64,000 nt of DNA, taken from Seriola aureovittata. Taxonomy: Eukaryota > Chordata > Actinopteri > Carangiformes > Carangidae. The notes beneath the pieces were generated by a model, which searched no databases, was not told where the DNA came from, and worked only from the letters and a program-made list of their open reading frames with translations. The stretch covers positions 10,259,694 through 10,323,693 of the forward strand of contig NC_079369.1 of NCBI RefSeq assembly GCF_021018895.1, in the 5' to 3' direction. A program made the position numbers and the translations under genes. This document shows positions 44,250-57,400 of this stretch, piece by piece (position 1 is the stretch's first letter; every line of letters begins with the position of its first letter).

Positions 44250-44840
44250 ACTTAGGTTCAGTGGTGCTTTGAGCCAAATGCTAATGCAGGCATGCTAACA
44301 TGCTTATGTTTAGCAGGTGTAATTTGCATGTTCAACATCTTAGTTTAGCACATGCTAACATTTCTAAATACAGAGTACAACTGAGGCTGATGGGAATGTT
44401 TTGCTGGTATCTGGTCATAAACCAAAGAATTGGCAAAAGTTTTGATGTGATGGTGCCAGAGAAAAAGTTAAGGGATCACCAAAGTTATTACAGTTCAGTC
44501 TCATAGTAACATTAACGTCTGCACCAAATTTCATGAAAATACATCTAGTTGTTGTTGAGACATTTTAGTCAGACCCACAGATGTGAACCTCATGGAGGCA
44601 CTTGAGGAAAAGTCATAGGATCACTAAAATCATTAAGAATTCAAAATCATGCGGGAACCACAAATATCTGTATTAAACACTGTCCTGCTCGTGGCGCTAG
44701 AGAAGTCAAGGCATCAGCACAAGTCTAGGATTTATCCTCTGGGCACCATTTATATTTACATATCAATTCATACCATAACAGTTGTTGGGATATTTCTGTC
44801 TGGACCAAAGAGGTGAACTGAATGAGCATCTCCTTCTAAA
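44250..44840. repeat. Teleost dispersed repeat (GGTCATAAACCAAAG / ATCACCAAAGTTATTAC type)
   Basis: The ordered words GCTAATGCAGGCATGCTAAC, TGGTCATAAACCAAAGAATT, GGGATCACCAAAGTTATTAC, CCAAATTTCATGAAAATAC and GTTGTTGAGACATTTTAGTC are a well-known teleost repeat (memory-based). A second, weaker unit of the ATCACTAAAATCATTAAG type follows near 44610, and a third diverged one near 44700. Confidence 0.8.
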
Positions 44841-46201
44841 ATGCAAATCTCATGAGAAAAAAAAAAATATTCACGCTGGGTATTCTGAACATCTTGGACA
44901 TTTTCACCACTATTTTTGATGTAAAATCAGGAATCAGAAAGCCATCGTTCTCATTGTGTTGTCAGTTAAGTGCTGATACCTTGGCTGTTCCCATGACTTC
45001 AACAGAGAGAGTGATTTGCTTTTTTCTATAATAGAGTCAGGCTGGGATTACATAAAGAGACAGAAGACACTGAGACAGTCTAAAGCCACAGAGGAACTGT
45101 GGCAAATTGTCTAAGATGCTGAAAAAACCCACCTGCCAAGTACCTTTTAAAAACTGCTCAAGTGTACCAAGGAGAACGGATCCTCTTTAAAAGGCCAAGG
45201 GTAGTCACAACAAATACTGATTTGATTTAGTTTTTTCTGTTTACTGCACTTTGTTTGAAGTTGATTGATTATAAAAAAAAAACTACAGCATTATTTGTGA
45301 AATCCTCACTTTACTTTTAGAGCCTAATACTCATACACAGTGCTGTATGTCATCCCATGAAACTGCATCCATATCATAAGCATCTACATCCGTTTCCTAT
45401 GGGTTTTCCCACTTGAGGCTGACTAGGTCTTTAAAGGTACATGTTCTATTGTTGTATACTGGGGCACATTCTTTCTCTTACTTGCATTTTAGAGCTTTTG
45501 ACTTACCATCCTGATGAGTTACAGAGAAAACATTAAGAGGAGGAGTGGTGCGTAACTCTGCAAACTGTATGAACAGAATTAGCTGCAACTGTTGACACAG
45601 AGAGAACTCCATTGACCTTGACCTCCTCAGCACACTTAACATAGGCACTGATGCTGACTGCAATTTGGCACTTACCCAGTGACCTCCAGATAAAAGAGAC
45701 AGAAGTCGTCTTCCGCTCCAGTTACAGGCCCAAATCCGGAGCCAATTTCCTGTTAACTGATAACCTTTCCATTATCTACAATCAGGGAGGTCAGAATGGG
45801 AGGGAGGTGTTAAACTGAATTGACTCAACTCACTTCTCGTAAAACGCATTTACAGTTAGGGTGTAATGATAGGCATTTTTCGTAAGAAACATTAGACGTG
45901 TCTATGCCCAAACCTTAATCAATCTGTCTCATAATGAGGCCTTCGCCATAAACTTTACAATCTCATAGATAATAGCCCACTAAATAACATTTTCTGTATT
46001 TGTACAAAATTTAAATACAAAATTTAAATAAATTTATTTTGCATGTTGTGTATTGCTTATGAATTACTAATATTTATACTTGAAAAAAAAATTGATGTAT
46101 TGAGGAGATAGATTAGATTAACTTTAGCCTGATTACTTCAAAATTAGTCCTTCACCAAAAATATATCTCTCACACAGAGAGGGTCAGACATTCATGGATT
46201 C

Positions 46202-46202
<1 letters not shown>

Positions 46203-46279
<77 letters not shown>
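46203..46279. repeat. (GATA)n microsatellite
   Basis: About 19 GATA units in perfect phase. The IYLS-repeat frame on the minus strand is an artefact. Confidence 0.98.
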
Positions 46280-46684
46280 TTGACCACCACGCCTACTGAT
46301 ATGGACACGTGTTTCCAGGTCATAAATGAAACACAGTTAAGCATGTTCACACACACCCACTTGCCAACTGCCATCTCAGCACACACATATCTCGCATCCA
46401 TCATGAAAGTCTCCTTACAAGAGTGGCTGTCATTTGCAAGTCAAAGGAATAATAAATTGGAAGTACCACTCCAATATACAGCATTTTGGGGGCTTGTGTC
46501 ACCATTACGCTGAACTGCTAAACTATATCTCATCTGATCATATATACTATATAATATATTATCATAATTTTTCAATAATTTGAGTTCAATAATATGTTTT
46601 TCTTTTATCATAGTGTTCTTGGTAGTAATGTGCATATCAGCTGTTTCTTAAAGAATGACTAAACTTTGTAAACCTTGAAAAGCT

Positions 46685-46738
<54 letters not shown>
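46685..46738. repeat. (GATA)n microsatellite, second array
   Basis: About 13 GATA units in the same orientation as the array 400 bp upstream, followed by a (GTT)n run. Confidence 0.98.
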
Positions 46739-46739
<1 letters not shown>

Positions 46740-47942
46740 TTGTTGTTGTTGTTGATAGTTGTACTGCAATATACTATATTTGAAGAGAGATAAGTGTCAG
46801 TGTGGAGTCCTGTTTCCTAAACAAGAAGTTGGCTATTTCCTGCAGCTGCAGCAGCTCACACCTCAGGCTGTTGGGAAACAAAGACGCAGCAGCAAAAGCG
46901 TGATGCTTTACTTCAGTGCCCAAGATCTTATCAGTAAAACAATAGCTTGCAGACATGGACACTTTATGGAGTCAGTCAGGTCAGAGTCAATAGAAACTCC
47001 AGACTCCTAAAGGACAAATATCACTCTTCCCCTAACTGATTTAAATACAATCTAAAAATGCCTAAACATCCCAGTCATTTACTGTAAGGTACCTACATGA
47101 TCCCGGTAGGTTTGCTGAAGTTACAGGTCATGATGGATAAGCATCTTCGTGTGGAATTTCTCAGACAGAGATGTGTTTTGCTCACTTTGAGAGGAAACAG
47201 CTTGTGGAAGGAACAGAACCAAAACCCTTCCAAATGCAGGACATTGCGTATCCTAAAGGCCATTTACCTGCTTTAGGTGGCTATGTAAGATTCATATGAC
47301 ATTATAAAGTCATATTATATGATTATTTGGATAACAGTATATAGCTCTTTATATGTTCATTAATTAAACCCAACTTTATTTTTAAACTCTTGTTAATTAC
47401 AAAACACACAAACATTAAAATCAATATGTTTAAATGTATGCCTATCCATGAATTCCAGAATATCCACATTTGTGAAGGCAAATCACTTCATATTTATTAT
47501 AGAGTTTAACATTAGGATAAAACAGAATTTGTCATTGATGAAGAATGCATCATTCTGGTTGAAAAAGTTCTCACAGCAATATTCCGCATTGTGACTTTGA
47601 CCTGTAATTTTATTGTTTTTCCATCATCATATTTCATGGATCATTTTGTGTCAGATTTACACCTAATTAGTTACAGTATTTAACATTCTATAAATGGGAC
47701 ATGGATAAATACAAATTTCCCTCTTTTCACAGGTGTATTAAAAATGTCCGAAAAATCTGCATGACTTTATACTTATACAATCAACAGCTGTGTAGTATTT
47801 ATATGAATTTGAGGCTTCGCTTCATACAGATGAAACTTTACATGAACTTATTTATATTTCACTCATATCCCTTTGCCTTTCATTCGATCCCCGCAGCTTC
47901 ATGGTGACAGTTTTCAGCGCTTTGCAGTCACTACGTTCTTCT

Positions 47943-48019
47943 ATTGGTTAAACGATTTAGAGTTTAACGTTTCAACCAATGGGAGTGAGGGCTGATTAGA
48001 AGCTTTGGTCACAACGTCA
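47943..48019 (+). promoter_or_regulatory. Candidate firrm promoter with paired CCAAT boxes
   Basis: ATTGG (47943-47947) and CCAAT (47976-47980) are NF-Y sites about 33 bp apart, the spacing seen in many G2/M genes. ACGTCA (48014-48019) is CRE-like, and a CGCGCG cluster follows near 48037. No TATA box is seen. Confidence 0.5.
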
Positions 48020-48049
48020 CATCCGACTCAAACAACGGCGCGCGGAATG

Positions 48050-48191
48050 TTTGTTCAGTTAGGTTGACTATCTGCTATCTTTCCTACATTTTAGTCGTTA
48101 ATAAGTAATAATGGTGAAGTTAAGACAACCTGTTGGAACATTTGTGTGATTGTTTGTGCTTTTGAACAAAAGGCACCGTCTTGCATTTATG
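48050..48191 (+). other. firrm 5' UTR exon (start approximate)
   Basis: It ends at the donor ATG|GTAAGA (GT at 48192-48193) and joins the acceptor at 48392-48393. The spliced leader would contain a short upstream frame whose ATG is the last three bases of this exon and which stops at 48412-48414. Confidence 0.5.
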
Positions 48192-48438
48192 GTAAGAAGC
48201 TATCCAAATTAAACTACCATGCTAGCGTTTAATGTTTTAGCATATCATAACGTAGCAAACACACGCTAACGGCAGTTTTCTTTAGTCCAAACAGAAAGCA
48301 ACTTTTTAAATAACAGCGGCTAGCGAAGCTATCGCATTAAACCTTACTGAACTACAACTAATTCACTCGGTCACGTTGTTGTTAAACTTTCAGTCGTCCA
48401 GACAGCTGTCCTGATCTCCTCCGGAGACTGTTGTCATC

Positions 48439-51400
48439 ATGTCCCAGACCAACACTTCTCTCCTGGACGAGGTGATGCAATGGAGCCAGGAAACCTGTCG
48501 CCAGGAGCTGAAGTCTGTCCTGCCAAAACTCACTATATCCTCTCAAACGTGACATTATATCCTTATTTCAGTCTCACGGTTCACAGCTTTATACACATGG
48601 TTTCGGTTAGGAGAGTCCAGGGATATCCAATTCTTCTCAAGTTTTGGAATGTGCAAAAGATTGGAAACGCATAGAAAAAATAATAAGGATTAGGTCAGTA
48701 TTTTAAAATACATATCTATAGAATGTGTGCCTAACATTACAAATCATTTTGAACACAAAAATACTAAAACCCTCTCTAGATTATAGAGTTTGGCCAATAT
48801 TAAGTAAAACCTTGATGAAGCGGGGCAAACTTTTATGTTTTGCCCATGCTAATTTATCTAACTCTGTTATGTTGCCATCCTGACATTAGAAACGAAAGGG
48901 AATTGCTGTGTTAGGGTATTCCTTGACTGTTTCCACTCTTTGCAGCACAAATCAGAGAGTTGGGATGATCATATACGTAAGTTTCTTCATTGCAAAATTT
49001 GTAATTACAATATCCTTGTTTTGCGCTATGAGTAATGTTTGTGATTAAGTATGACTTATCTTAAAAAACATAACATCCCTACAGGTGTACTGAAGATTAT
49101 TACAGACATGTTCCTTCCACATATTAATTTGTCAGAGCTGGAAGAGGAGTGCTTCTCCAAGATCTTACCAAAGGTAAACAGCATAATGATTGCTTGTTGT
49201 CTTTAGGACCTATTATGTGAATACCTTCACTAGCATTTGTTAAATAATGAGTGGCTGCAGGTTCTGTGAAGAGTCCTAAAATGAAATTATACTATCTAAA
49301 CTCAAGGTCATTAAAGATCTTAAACAGCATAATATTCACTGATTTAAATACCAAATATAACATTTTAGGTGTTCAATTTATTTTGTTGTTTGTCTCTGTT
49401 TGAAGGGGTTGACATTCAATTCAACTCATTGATGACACCTTCACCTAGAGGGTTTTCTGCAAAATGGCTCACTAAATTTTTGCTTTTTCTTTTAGGATTG
49501 TTGATGGAAGTTTTACTGTGAATTACTGCTTCGTTCTCATTACTTTTCTTAAAAGTGTATTGATCCAGATTTGTTAACGTCTCTGCCTTTTTCTTAATAT
49601 CTAATGTCTGCAGGCTGTGACAGTGTTTGAAAGCATGATGAAAGAAATCTCAGACCAAGTTGGACGACTGTCTAGTCAAAACACCGAACCGTGTGCCTTA
49701 CTAAGGAACATTCTTCAGGTACTATTATTATTATTATTGCTGATTTAAGGCAGTGTATTTCAAAATGGTACAATTAGTACCTTAAAGGTTTAAGCTAAGT
49801 ATGAGACACGTATGTTGTCTGAAAAAGGTCCTTCTCGCTTCTCTTCTAACCAATATTTTGACAAGAACCTGTGGTCTGTTTCAGGCGATGATGCAGATAA
49901 TTGATGCACTATCCACTTGTGTGCGCTACGTTGGCTCATTCAATGATGCTCCTGACCTGGATGCGATCCGCTCGTTACCTACTTGTATCCTGAAAATCCT
50001 GAGGGAAACCTTTCAGCACTGCAAGGTCGGTCTGTTCAGTTCAATGGTGGCTGTAATGTGCATGTCGTGCAGTAATTGTTCTAATTATGGCTGAATATTT
50101 TGATTGGTATTTAGAACATTATTATAAATCATTACAATTAATAAGATTCTAATGTTTATTTCTCAGAATGAATTCTGAAGATAACTAAATAAGATAATGT
50201 CCGCATATCCTGTAGATAACCGGATGTGGTACATAAAATTAATGGTTTAAATTTTGTGATTAATTACATCATTTGTTGGAATAACAAATAATTACACACA
50301 GCTAATTCTTTAGGTATAACCATAAGTGATGTGATATTTGTGTATACTCATTATTTTAAAAATTGGTGAAGGTCTGATTAAAAAATACATTAATTACAAA
50401 GTCCAAGTTCCAAATTTTTTGGTCTCTTCCTCCATTGTCTTTATTACCAAAAGTCAGATCTAAGCTATCAACAGCACAAGACGTCATTAATTAAAAACTT
50501 GTGTGATAAGCATCCTAATGCAGCAGGAAACACAACCAGACGGGGATGCAAAGGAACATAAAACCCAGTTACAATGCAGTTTAAACTGATCTGCCTCTTT
50601 TCAGAAATCTAATACTTTTCATAACTCTAGTGAAAACCAAAAAAAAATGAAAATTAGATAAAGCAGACTCTGCATGTTGTCCACAGGAAAGTGAGGTGGT
50701 TTACTGCGGCCGTATGTCCCTGGTGGCTGACCTGCTGCAGGGACTCTTCAAGGAGGCATATTCCCTTCAGAAGGGTCTATTGGAGCTGCTGGACAGGATC
50801 TCCCTCGACAGCAGTGCCTCAGAGGAGGAGGTCTCTGACATTGTTACAGGTGTGTGTATGAATCCCTCTGTGTTTCGCTGCCATTCTTTTTGTTATTCAG
50901 CCTTTCCATTATTGTACTGGTATATCGTCTTTGCAGTTTTCAATTCACTGAACAATTTTTCATCTTCCTCAGTGATTCACAGCCTGCTGGATATCTGCTC
51001 TATTATCTCCAATTTGGACATAGCACTTCATGCAAACACATGGAAATTCCTCATAAAGTCAGTAGAGCAAACATTCTATGGTTTTGGTAATGTCATATTG
51101 TCGGTCATACTAGATGAATCAGTTTGTTATAATAGCATTGGTTACTGAGTGACTAAATGGTCATTACTCTGTTCAGACAGAGTCTGAAGTACCAGTCATT
51201 GGTGGAGGAACATCTGCATCATGGTGACATCAGTACCAGCCTTTGTGAAAACCTATTGGCCTCCTTCCACAACTGTGTGGAGCTGGCTGAACAGATAAAA
51301 CATGCTGCTCTGCAGGTACATGATAAAACACATAGTATGAATAGCTTTTATAGCAGCATTTTATGTTTTTTTTTTTTTTTTTGTATTGAATGAGGATTTA

Positions 51401-54400
51401 TTGCATGTTTTCTTTACTTTGAAAGTTTGTGAAATTTTAATGTTGGAGATTAAAGAGTATGAACATCTCGATATGATGCATGTAAATGTGATAACCCAGG
51501 TACAGTGCAATATATTTTTGTGTTCACTGACCTAAAACCAACTAGAATCACCACAGTGGGAGATATTTCTGTGCCAATTAGTACTTACTGTATCCTGTGT
51601 ATAGAATGAATGAAATATATTTCCCGTGTTGTGCCCTTTTGTACTGTACAAAAAATGACTAGTGTTTATCAGTGTAAGGTCAAAGACTTCATCTTTGTCA
51701 CTGTTTGTGTTAATGTTCTTTTGTCCTTTTTAAAGGAGGCAACACAAACCCCAGAATACAAGTTGTTCCAGAAAACTGCAAAGATGTGCAGATTTTTTGC
51801 CAACACACTGGTTCATTACATAAAGGTACCACAAGTTAGAATCTTTTTGCAGACCCTCTGGGCTCCATAAAAAAACTTTGTGCAATCTCTGTGAGTGCAA
51901 GACTATTTAAATCTACTTCAGAATACAAAGTACAAAGTGGAACTTACACCCTGTAATACTTTATTCTTTAAACAGGAATTCAAATTTTTTCTCACAAAAT
52001 ATTGTAGCTGCTTTCACAAAGTCTACCTCCAGATCATCAGGTATGTGTGGTTTCAGTGTGGTTTTAAGAAGCAGATTCATATTCATATTGATGAGTTTAT
52101 CATTTGAGTTGACAATATGAAGCAGTGCAGAAACATAATCTCTGATGTGCCTGTTGCCTTTCAGTAAATTCCCTCCCAGCTTGTGTGCTCCAACACTGAC
52201 TATGGCTCTGTCCGAGGAATTGAATGCAGCTGCTCTGGTTCCCATGGATGCCCTCTTGCTCCAGCTGTTGCCTTTAAGACCCTTCGCTGAAGTTGTCGTC
52301 CAGCAGGAGCTGCGTGAGTTTGAAGCTTGTCCTCTGCTTGCCCCTTTTCCCAGACACTGTGGCTGTGTTGATAGATGCTTTCCAGTTTCCTTTTGAGATG
52401 GGGAGAATATTATATAAACTCAGTGATTAGCTGTGTACCAATTCCATTAACCATGGTTAGACTATGAAGTATACAATATGTATAATGTTGTGGCAAATTT
52501 TGGCAGTGACACAGAAATAGGTGTTTATTGTAATTGCAACAGAGAAGAATAGCAGTAATATGATGGTGGATGTAAATTGAACTGTGGGTTTGGAACAGCA
52601 TTGTCGGTTTCAAATTTGAAAACTTATCTAATAGGGCAATGTTAGCTAAATATTTTCTGCTTTTTTTTATCTCCTGTTAGGGTAACTATGTAACATCTGC
52701 TCAGTGACTACAGAAGAAAAAAGCTTCTTGGCACACTAACAGTAATTTTTAGGTTTGCATCCCCGTCATAATATGTCATAAAAAATTTAGTGATTTTAGT
52801 CTGCATGTTAATACTTTTTAATGCTGACAGTGTAATGTATACTTCATCTCATCATTCTTATTTGTCTTTGGGAAAAAGCTGACTGCATGTTTTTACTCAA
52901 TAGAATGTTGACATCATGTTTTTAGCTGCAGACTGAAAGTTGTGCTTAAAAATATGCAGCATACAGTCTTAGAATGACCCCTGTCTGATTTGTCTCCAGG
53001 GTTAAGTCCTGAACATGAGCTTCCTCAGTGTCTTTTGCTGGTGAGTGTCCTGGGTCAGCTGGCCACCCAACCGGACGAGGTGCAGCAGCTTTGGTACACT
53101 GGCAGCCAGTTCTCAGAGGAGACACCAAGGTAATAAAAAGTTTTTTTTGGTTGCTGTCATTAACTACAATATTTTAAACATTTGGTGCTTCAAACTAGTT
53201 GCCAAGTTGGCAACCAGTTATAACCTTTTGGTTACTTAAGTTGTTTAACATCAATCAGTTATTGATGTTGATGGATTACTGATTTTTGTTTTAATTCACA
53301 GTGTAAATTTCAGTTTTCCTATTATACAGAATAAATAAAGTTCAGCTCCAACATGATAGTAGAGTTTTTTATAGTTAAGTAGATTGTTTAATTATTTAAT
53401 CATAATAATGATATTATGTTATTAAAATAATATATATTTTTAATGATATTTAATAATAATTTTTATGACAATTACATCACACATGAACTAGCCTCAGCCT
53501 TTTAGATCACAGGTATTTAAAGTTACTGTGCCAATTTTCAAGTTCACAGGAACAGTGCGTCTTCAGCTTTAATGACTTTCTCTTTACACTGGCTTCATGT
53601 CTAAATACTTTTTTTCATCCCCTCTGTCTCCAGGCTTCCCCTCCACAAGGCCTTGTTCACTAGTTTCCGTCGTTGTTATTCTGAGCGTAAGGTACCGGTG
53701 CTCTTGCCAGGAGTGATGATGAAGGGTCAGGCCCAGGTCCAGGTCACTCTGCACCACCACATATGCGTACAGCTCTGTGCCAGTGTGGCTGGGCTTCCTC
53801 CAGTGTACTTTCCTGTGTTGGTGAGGTCTACACTCGTAACCATTTTATTCTGAAGAATGCTGCATTTATTGTAAGTAAGAAAGGTTGATGCCAGAACCAC
53901 AGAGTAGCACATCTTTCAACCTATGGAAATAATTTTTTGCATCTTTCTTTAAAAGTAGTAATAATAGTAGATAAAACCCAGCAATTGTCATGTTGTGGTA
54001 CACATGCTTTTGACAGAAACTGTCATTGGCCAGTGGAACCTGATTGGCAAGCCATCTCTCAAATAATCAAGAATGTTTGATACAATTAGGATTGTAGTTG
54101 TGGTGCTTTGAAACAGTGGGGGTCGCTTTTATCACAGCAGGGTCATGATGAAACTTATCAGGACAGTGTTTGAAAAGGTTTAAGGTATTTAATGATATGT
54201 TGGCATCACGTATACTATATATTCATAGTGGCAAATATTTTGTCAAGTTGCAGTGCATTAGCATTTGAAGACTGCATTTTCACATTATATGACAGCAATT
54301 TTCCCAGTATTAATTGTTTCGATGTTTTTATTTACTCATACTATAAACTTTAAAAATTGTCATGTTATGTGATCATGAATACTGGCCATTATGCGATCAT

Positions 54401-57400
54401 GAGATTTTATTTTATTACTCTCAATCAGTGAAATAGACAACGGTATCAGAAGAAAACAGTATTAGTTAAAATTTTAAGTAACACATTGGCTGGATTGCAA
54501 CTGTGGGGCCAGCCCTATAAACACAAATGTTGCTACTGACTGACCGACTGACCGACTGAGTGACCATTGGTCAGCCAAAGGCTATGTGACTGAGTGATAA
54601 GGTTACACCATTGGTTGGCTGCGTGAGTGCTGGAGTTCCCCCAGCTGTTGTTACTGAGTTGGTTGTTACTCTTTCAAAATGATTTGGCACGAAGAAGCAG
54701 TGTTGCACGCGCCTTATTGGTAGACTAACAAACTTTTTACATGCCTTTACTGACTTCTTTTTTTTTTTAAGCATCTAGTGCTAGTGAAAAATCTAGCGAC
54801 GTACCTTAGGCACTTTTAAAAGAAGACAGTTGCACGCACTTTCCTTTGGGTACGAGGTCGAGCTTTCTCTCCACAGGAACACCTCTTGCAGATGGCACAG
54901 AAGCATAGATGTGAATGAGCTTCTAACTTTCTCTCTGAGTGATTATTTTACAATTAAATATACCCAAAATGACAGCACAACTGTTGTCTTTAACTTATGT
55001 GTTTGGTGATTTTGACGGACAATGCCATGGTTATAAGATCAGGATTTTAGCGGAAGCTTGGAAATGGCTTGTGAGTGACTGGGGCTTAACATGTAGTCTT
55101 AATGGACTATATTTCAGTCACTAAAATATGTAAATGAGAGCAGCTTTATTGGGAATTCTGCTGTATCAAAATACTGTACATGTGAGTAGGAGAGAAGCAA
55201 ATGGATAAAGGGCTGAAACTGGCTGACACTAGGTAGAATGCACATACAGTGTGTTCCATCTACAGTATGTACTAGATTTTGCACTAATGTTTAGGTGCAT
55301 TTTACACCATTCAAAGCAAATTATTCTTTCACTTTCGTTTTGTTTGTGTTTGTTAAATTACTTATTTAAAGAACTTGTTTTATCTGGCAACTGCATTTTC
55401 CTCTGTATATCCCCCACTCATGTCTTTCTGACTTCCCCTCTCCTTTATCTCCTTTTTTCAGGAGCGTTGTTTGTTTGATGCTGTCCTGCAGGCTGATACA
55501 CAAACAGCTTTACTGGCAACAGATGTGTGGTGTTTTACAGCACGGTAAGGGTGACGATTATTCATCATGTCTAACTGTGGGTTTTCCTTGTAATAGTGTG
55601 AGTGGTCAGTATTTTTTGGCCAGTTCATTTACAAGTGGTCACATAAATAATTTTGCCCTTAAAATAAAAGCCGCTTTAGACTTCTTACAAATTCTCTTTC
55701 ACCAAAGTATGGTTGGAAGCATTTTTACACATTTTTTCTGTGCTAAATTGAATCCACTGCTGATTTTGTCTTTGCTGTTTACAGATATGGGACGGCAGAA
55801 CTTTGTCTACATCATGTCCTCCTCATTGCTCAGCTGGTGAGTAGAAACCATGAAAATACACAATGCAGTTGAGAGAATGCATTTTGTGGTCGCATATTAT
55901 TTTAAACTTGAAAGACAACAATTGGCAATTAAGGACCTATTATCATTTTTAAAGAGGCCCAGTAAAACTTCATACTGTACACTAGTTTTATTGTGCATAC
56001 ATACAATGAGTTACAGGATCACATCCCAACTTTTTATCTTGGCTTCCACCATCTTGGTAGGTAGATACCATGAGATCATGGATGTTTTACCATGTCTGTG
56101 ACCTCTTCCTGAACACTTTCTGAAGTAACTCTAAATTTCCTTTCCTTTCCTTTCCTTCTCTCTCTGGGGTTATGGATTAGTATGGAGTCCTCACTGTCTT
56201 GTGCGGCACCCCAAAAGAGGTGACAATTGGTCTTGTTGGACCTTGGGGACTGACACCTTTTCATAGCTTGTTTTCTCATAGCATCATCAGATTAAGCTGG
56301 ATCCCACTGATTTCCATACATGTCCCTCTTCATCTTTCTTCTGCCCTGATGCACTGGTGATTTTACTCCTCCTGAGCCTTCACACTGTCCCTTACCTCCT
56401 CTCTGTTTCTCCCTCTTCTCCTTTAGGTGAAGACGTGCACCACTGAGTGTTACCAGTTGTTCCACATGGGCCTGCTGCTTAAACGCATGGTTTTCCTTAT
56501 GACACAAAACCACCAGGTTAGAAAAACTGAAACTGAAATAATTTTTTTCTCAGCACTGTAATATGCTGAATGAAATAGTAATTTCTGTCACATATTTCAA
56601 CGATTAAAAAATACTCACTGAAAATGTGTTGTAATCCAGTTCAAATCAGACAATTCCACTTCATTTAGTTTCCTTTTATTATTATAATTTTTGGGGCATT
56701 TTGGCTTTTATTAGGATGGCTACAGTGAGAGAGAGACTGCGTCTTTGTGGTATATGCTCTACCGAGGTTTTTAACAGTGCTTCCGGAAATTGGTGACGAA
56801 ACAGCTAATCAGGATTACTTTCTCCAAGTCTGTGATTGGCTGGTTTTGTGGCACATTGTGATGCTGCGCAATGTCAAACGAGCGCACAGGCAGAGTTGAG
56901 TGAGCGTGCAGCACAGTTGAGCGTGCACGGACCAGTCATGTTGAGCGTAAGGGAGACAGTGTGAGCGAGTTGCAGGTATCCGGCAGCGCACAAAGCACAG
57001 ATCTGTGAGACAACAACTGACTTAAACTGAGTGAGAGACATTAGTATTATACGACTACTTGGATAATAGCAAACGGAGAAATACAATTATTGAGTATACA
57101 ATAGATTTTTGTTTGCTCAGGTTAAGTTATTCTTTGCTCATAAATATTTTCCCTTCAAAATAAAATTTGTGTTTGCAAAATGTATTTGTCTGCACTCAGA
57201 AAGTCCCACTGCGTGCTTAGGAATGAGGTACAAAAATAATGCCATACAAATTAAGATAAGTAGATGTAGATTAAGTAGATGATCTTGCTCAAGTTTTGTG
57301 ATGATCATGATTTAGAGCAGAAGACCAGTTGAGCAAGGATGCAGTTGAATTAAGAGATTGACATGAAGAAAAAAAATTGACTGTTTTTGTTTGCTGCATG

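Larger units (their letters stand above)
43730..47940. other. Intergenic region between phpt1 and firrm
   Basis: About 4.2 kb without a supported gene. Human METTL18 lies at the corresponding place next to C1orf112, but no long single-exon methyltransferase frame exists here on either strand. The region holds a dispersed repeat at 44250-44840 and two GATA arrays. Confidence 0.7.

Noticed and set aside
46192..46404. Minus-strand frame with IYLS repeats
   Set aside because: It is a translation of the GATA array.
43580..47940. A mettl18 gene expected from human synteny
   Set aside because: No long single-exon frame with methyltransferase features is present on either strand.
48535..48552. Conventional GT donor CAAAC|GTGACA for the first firrm coding intron
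   Set aside because: It leaves phase 2 and shifts the next exon out of the conserved HKSESW frame; the AT-AC solution fits phase, consensus and homology.
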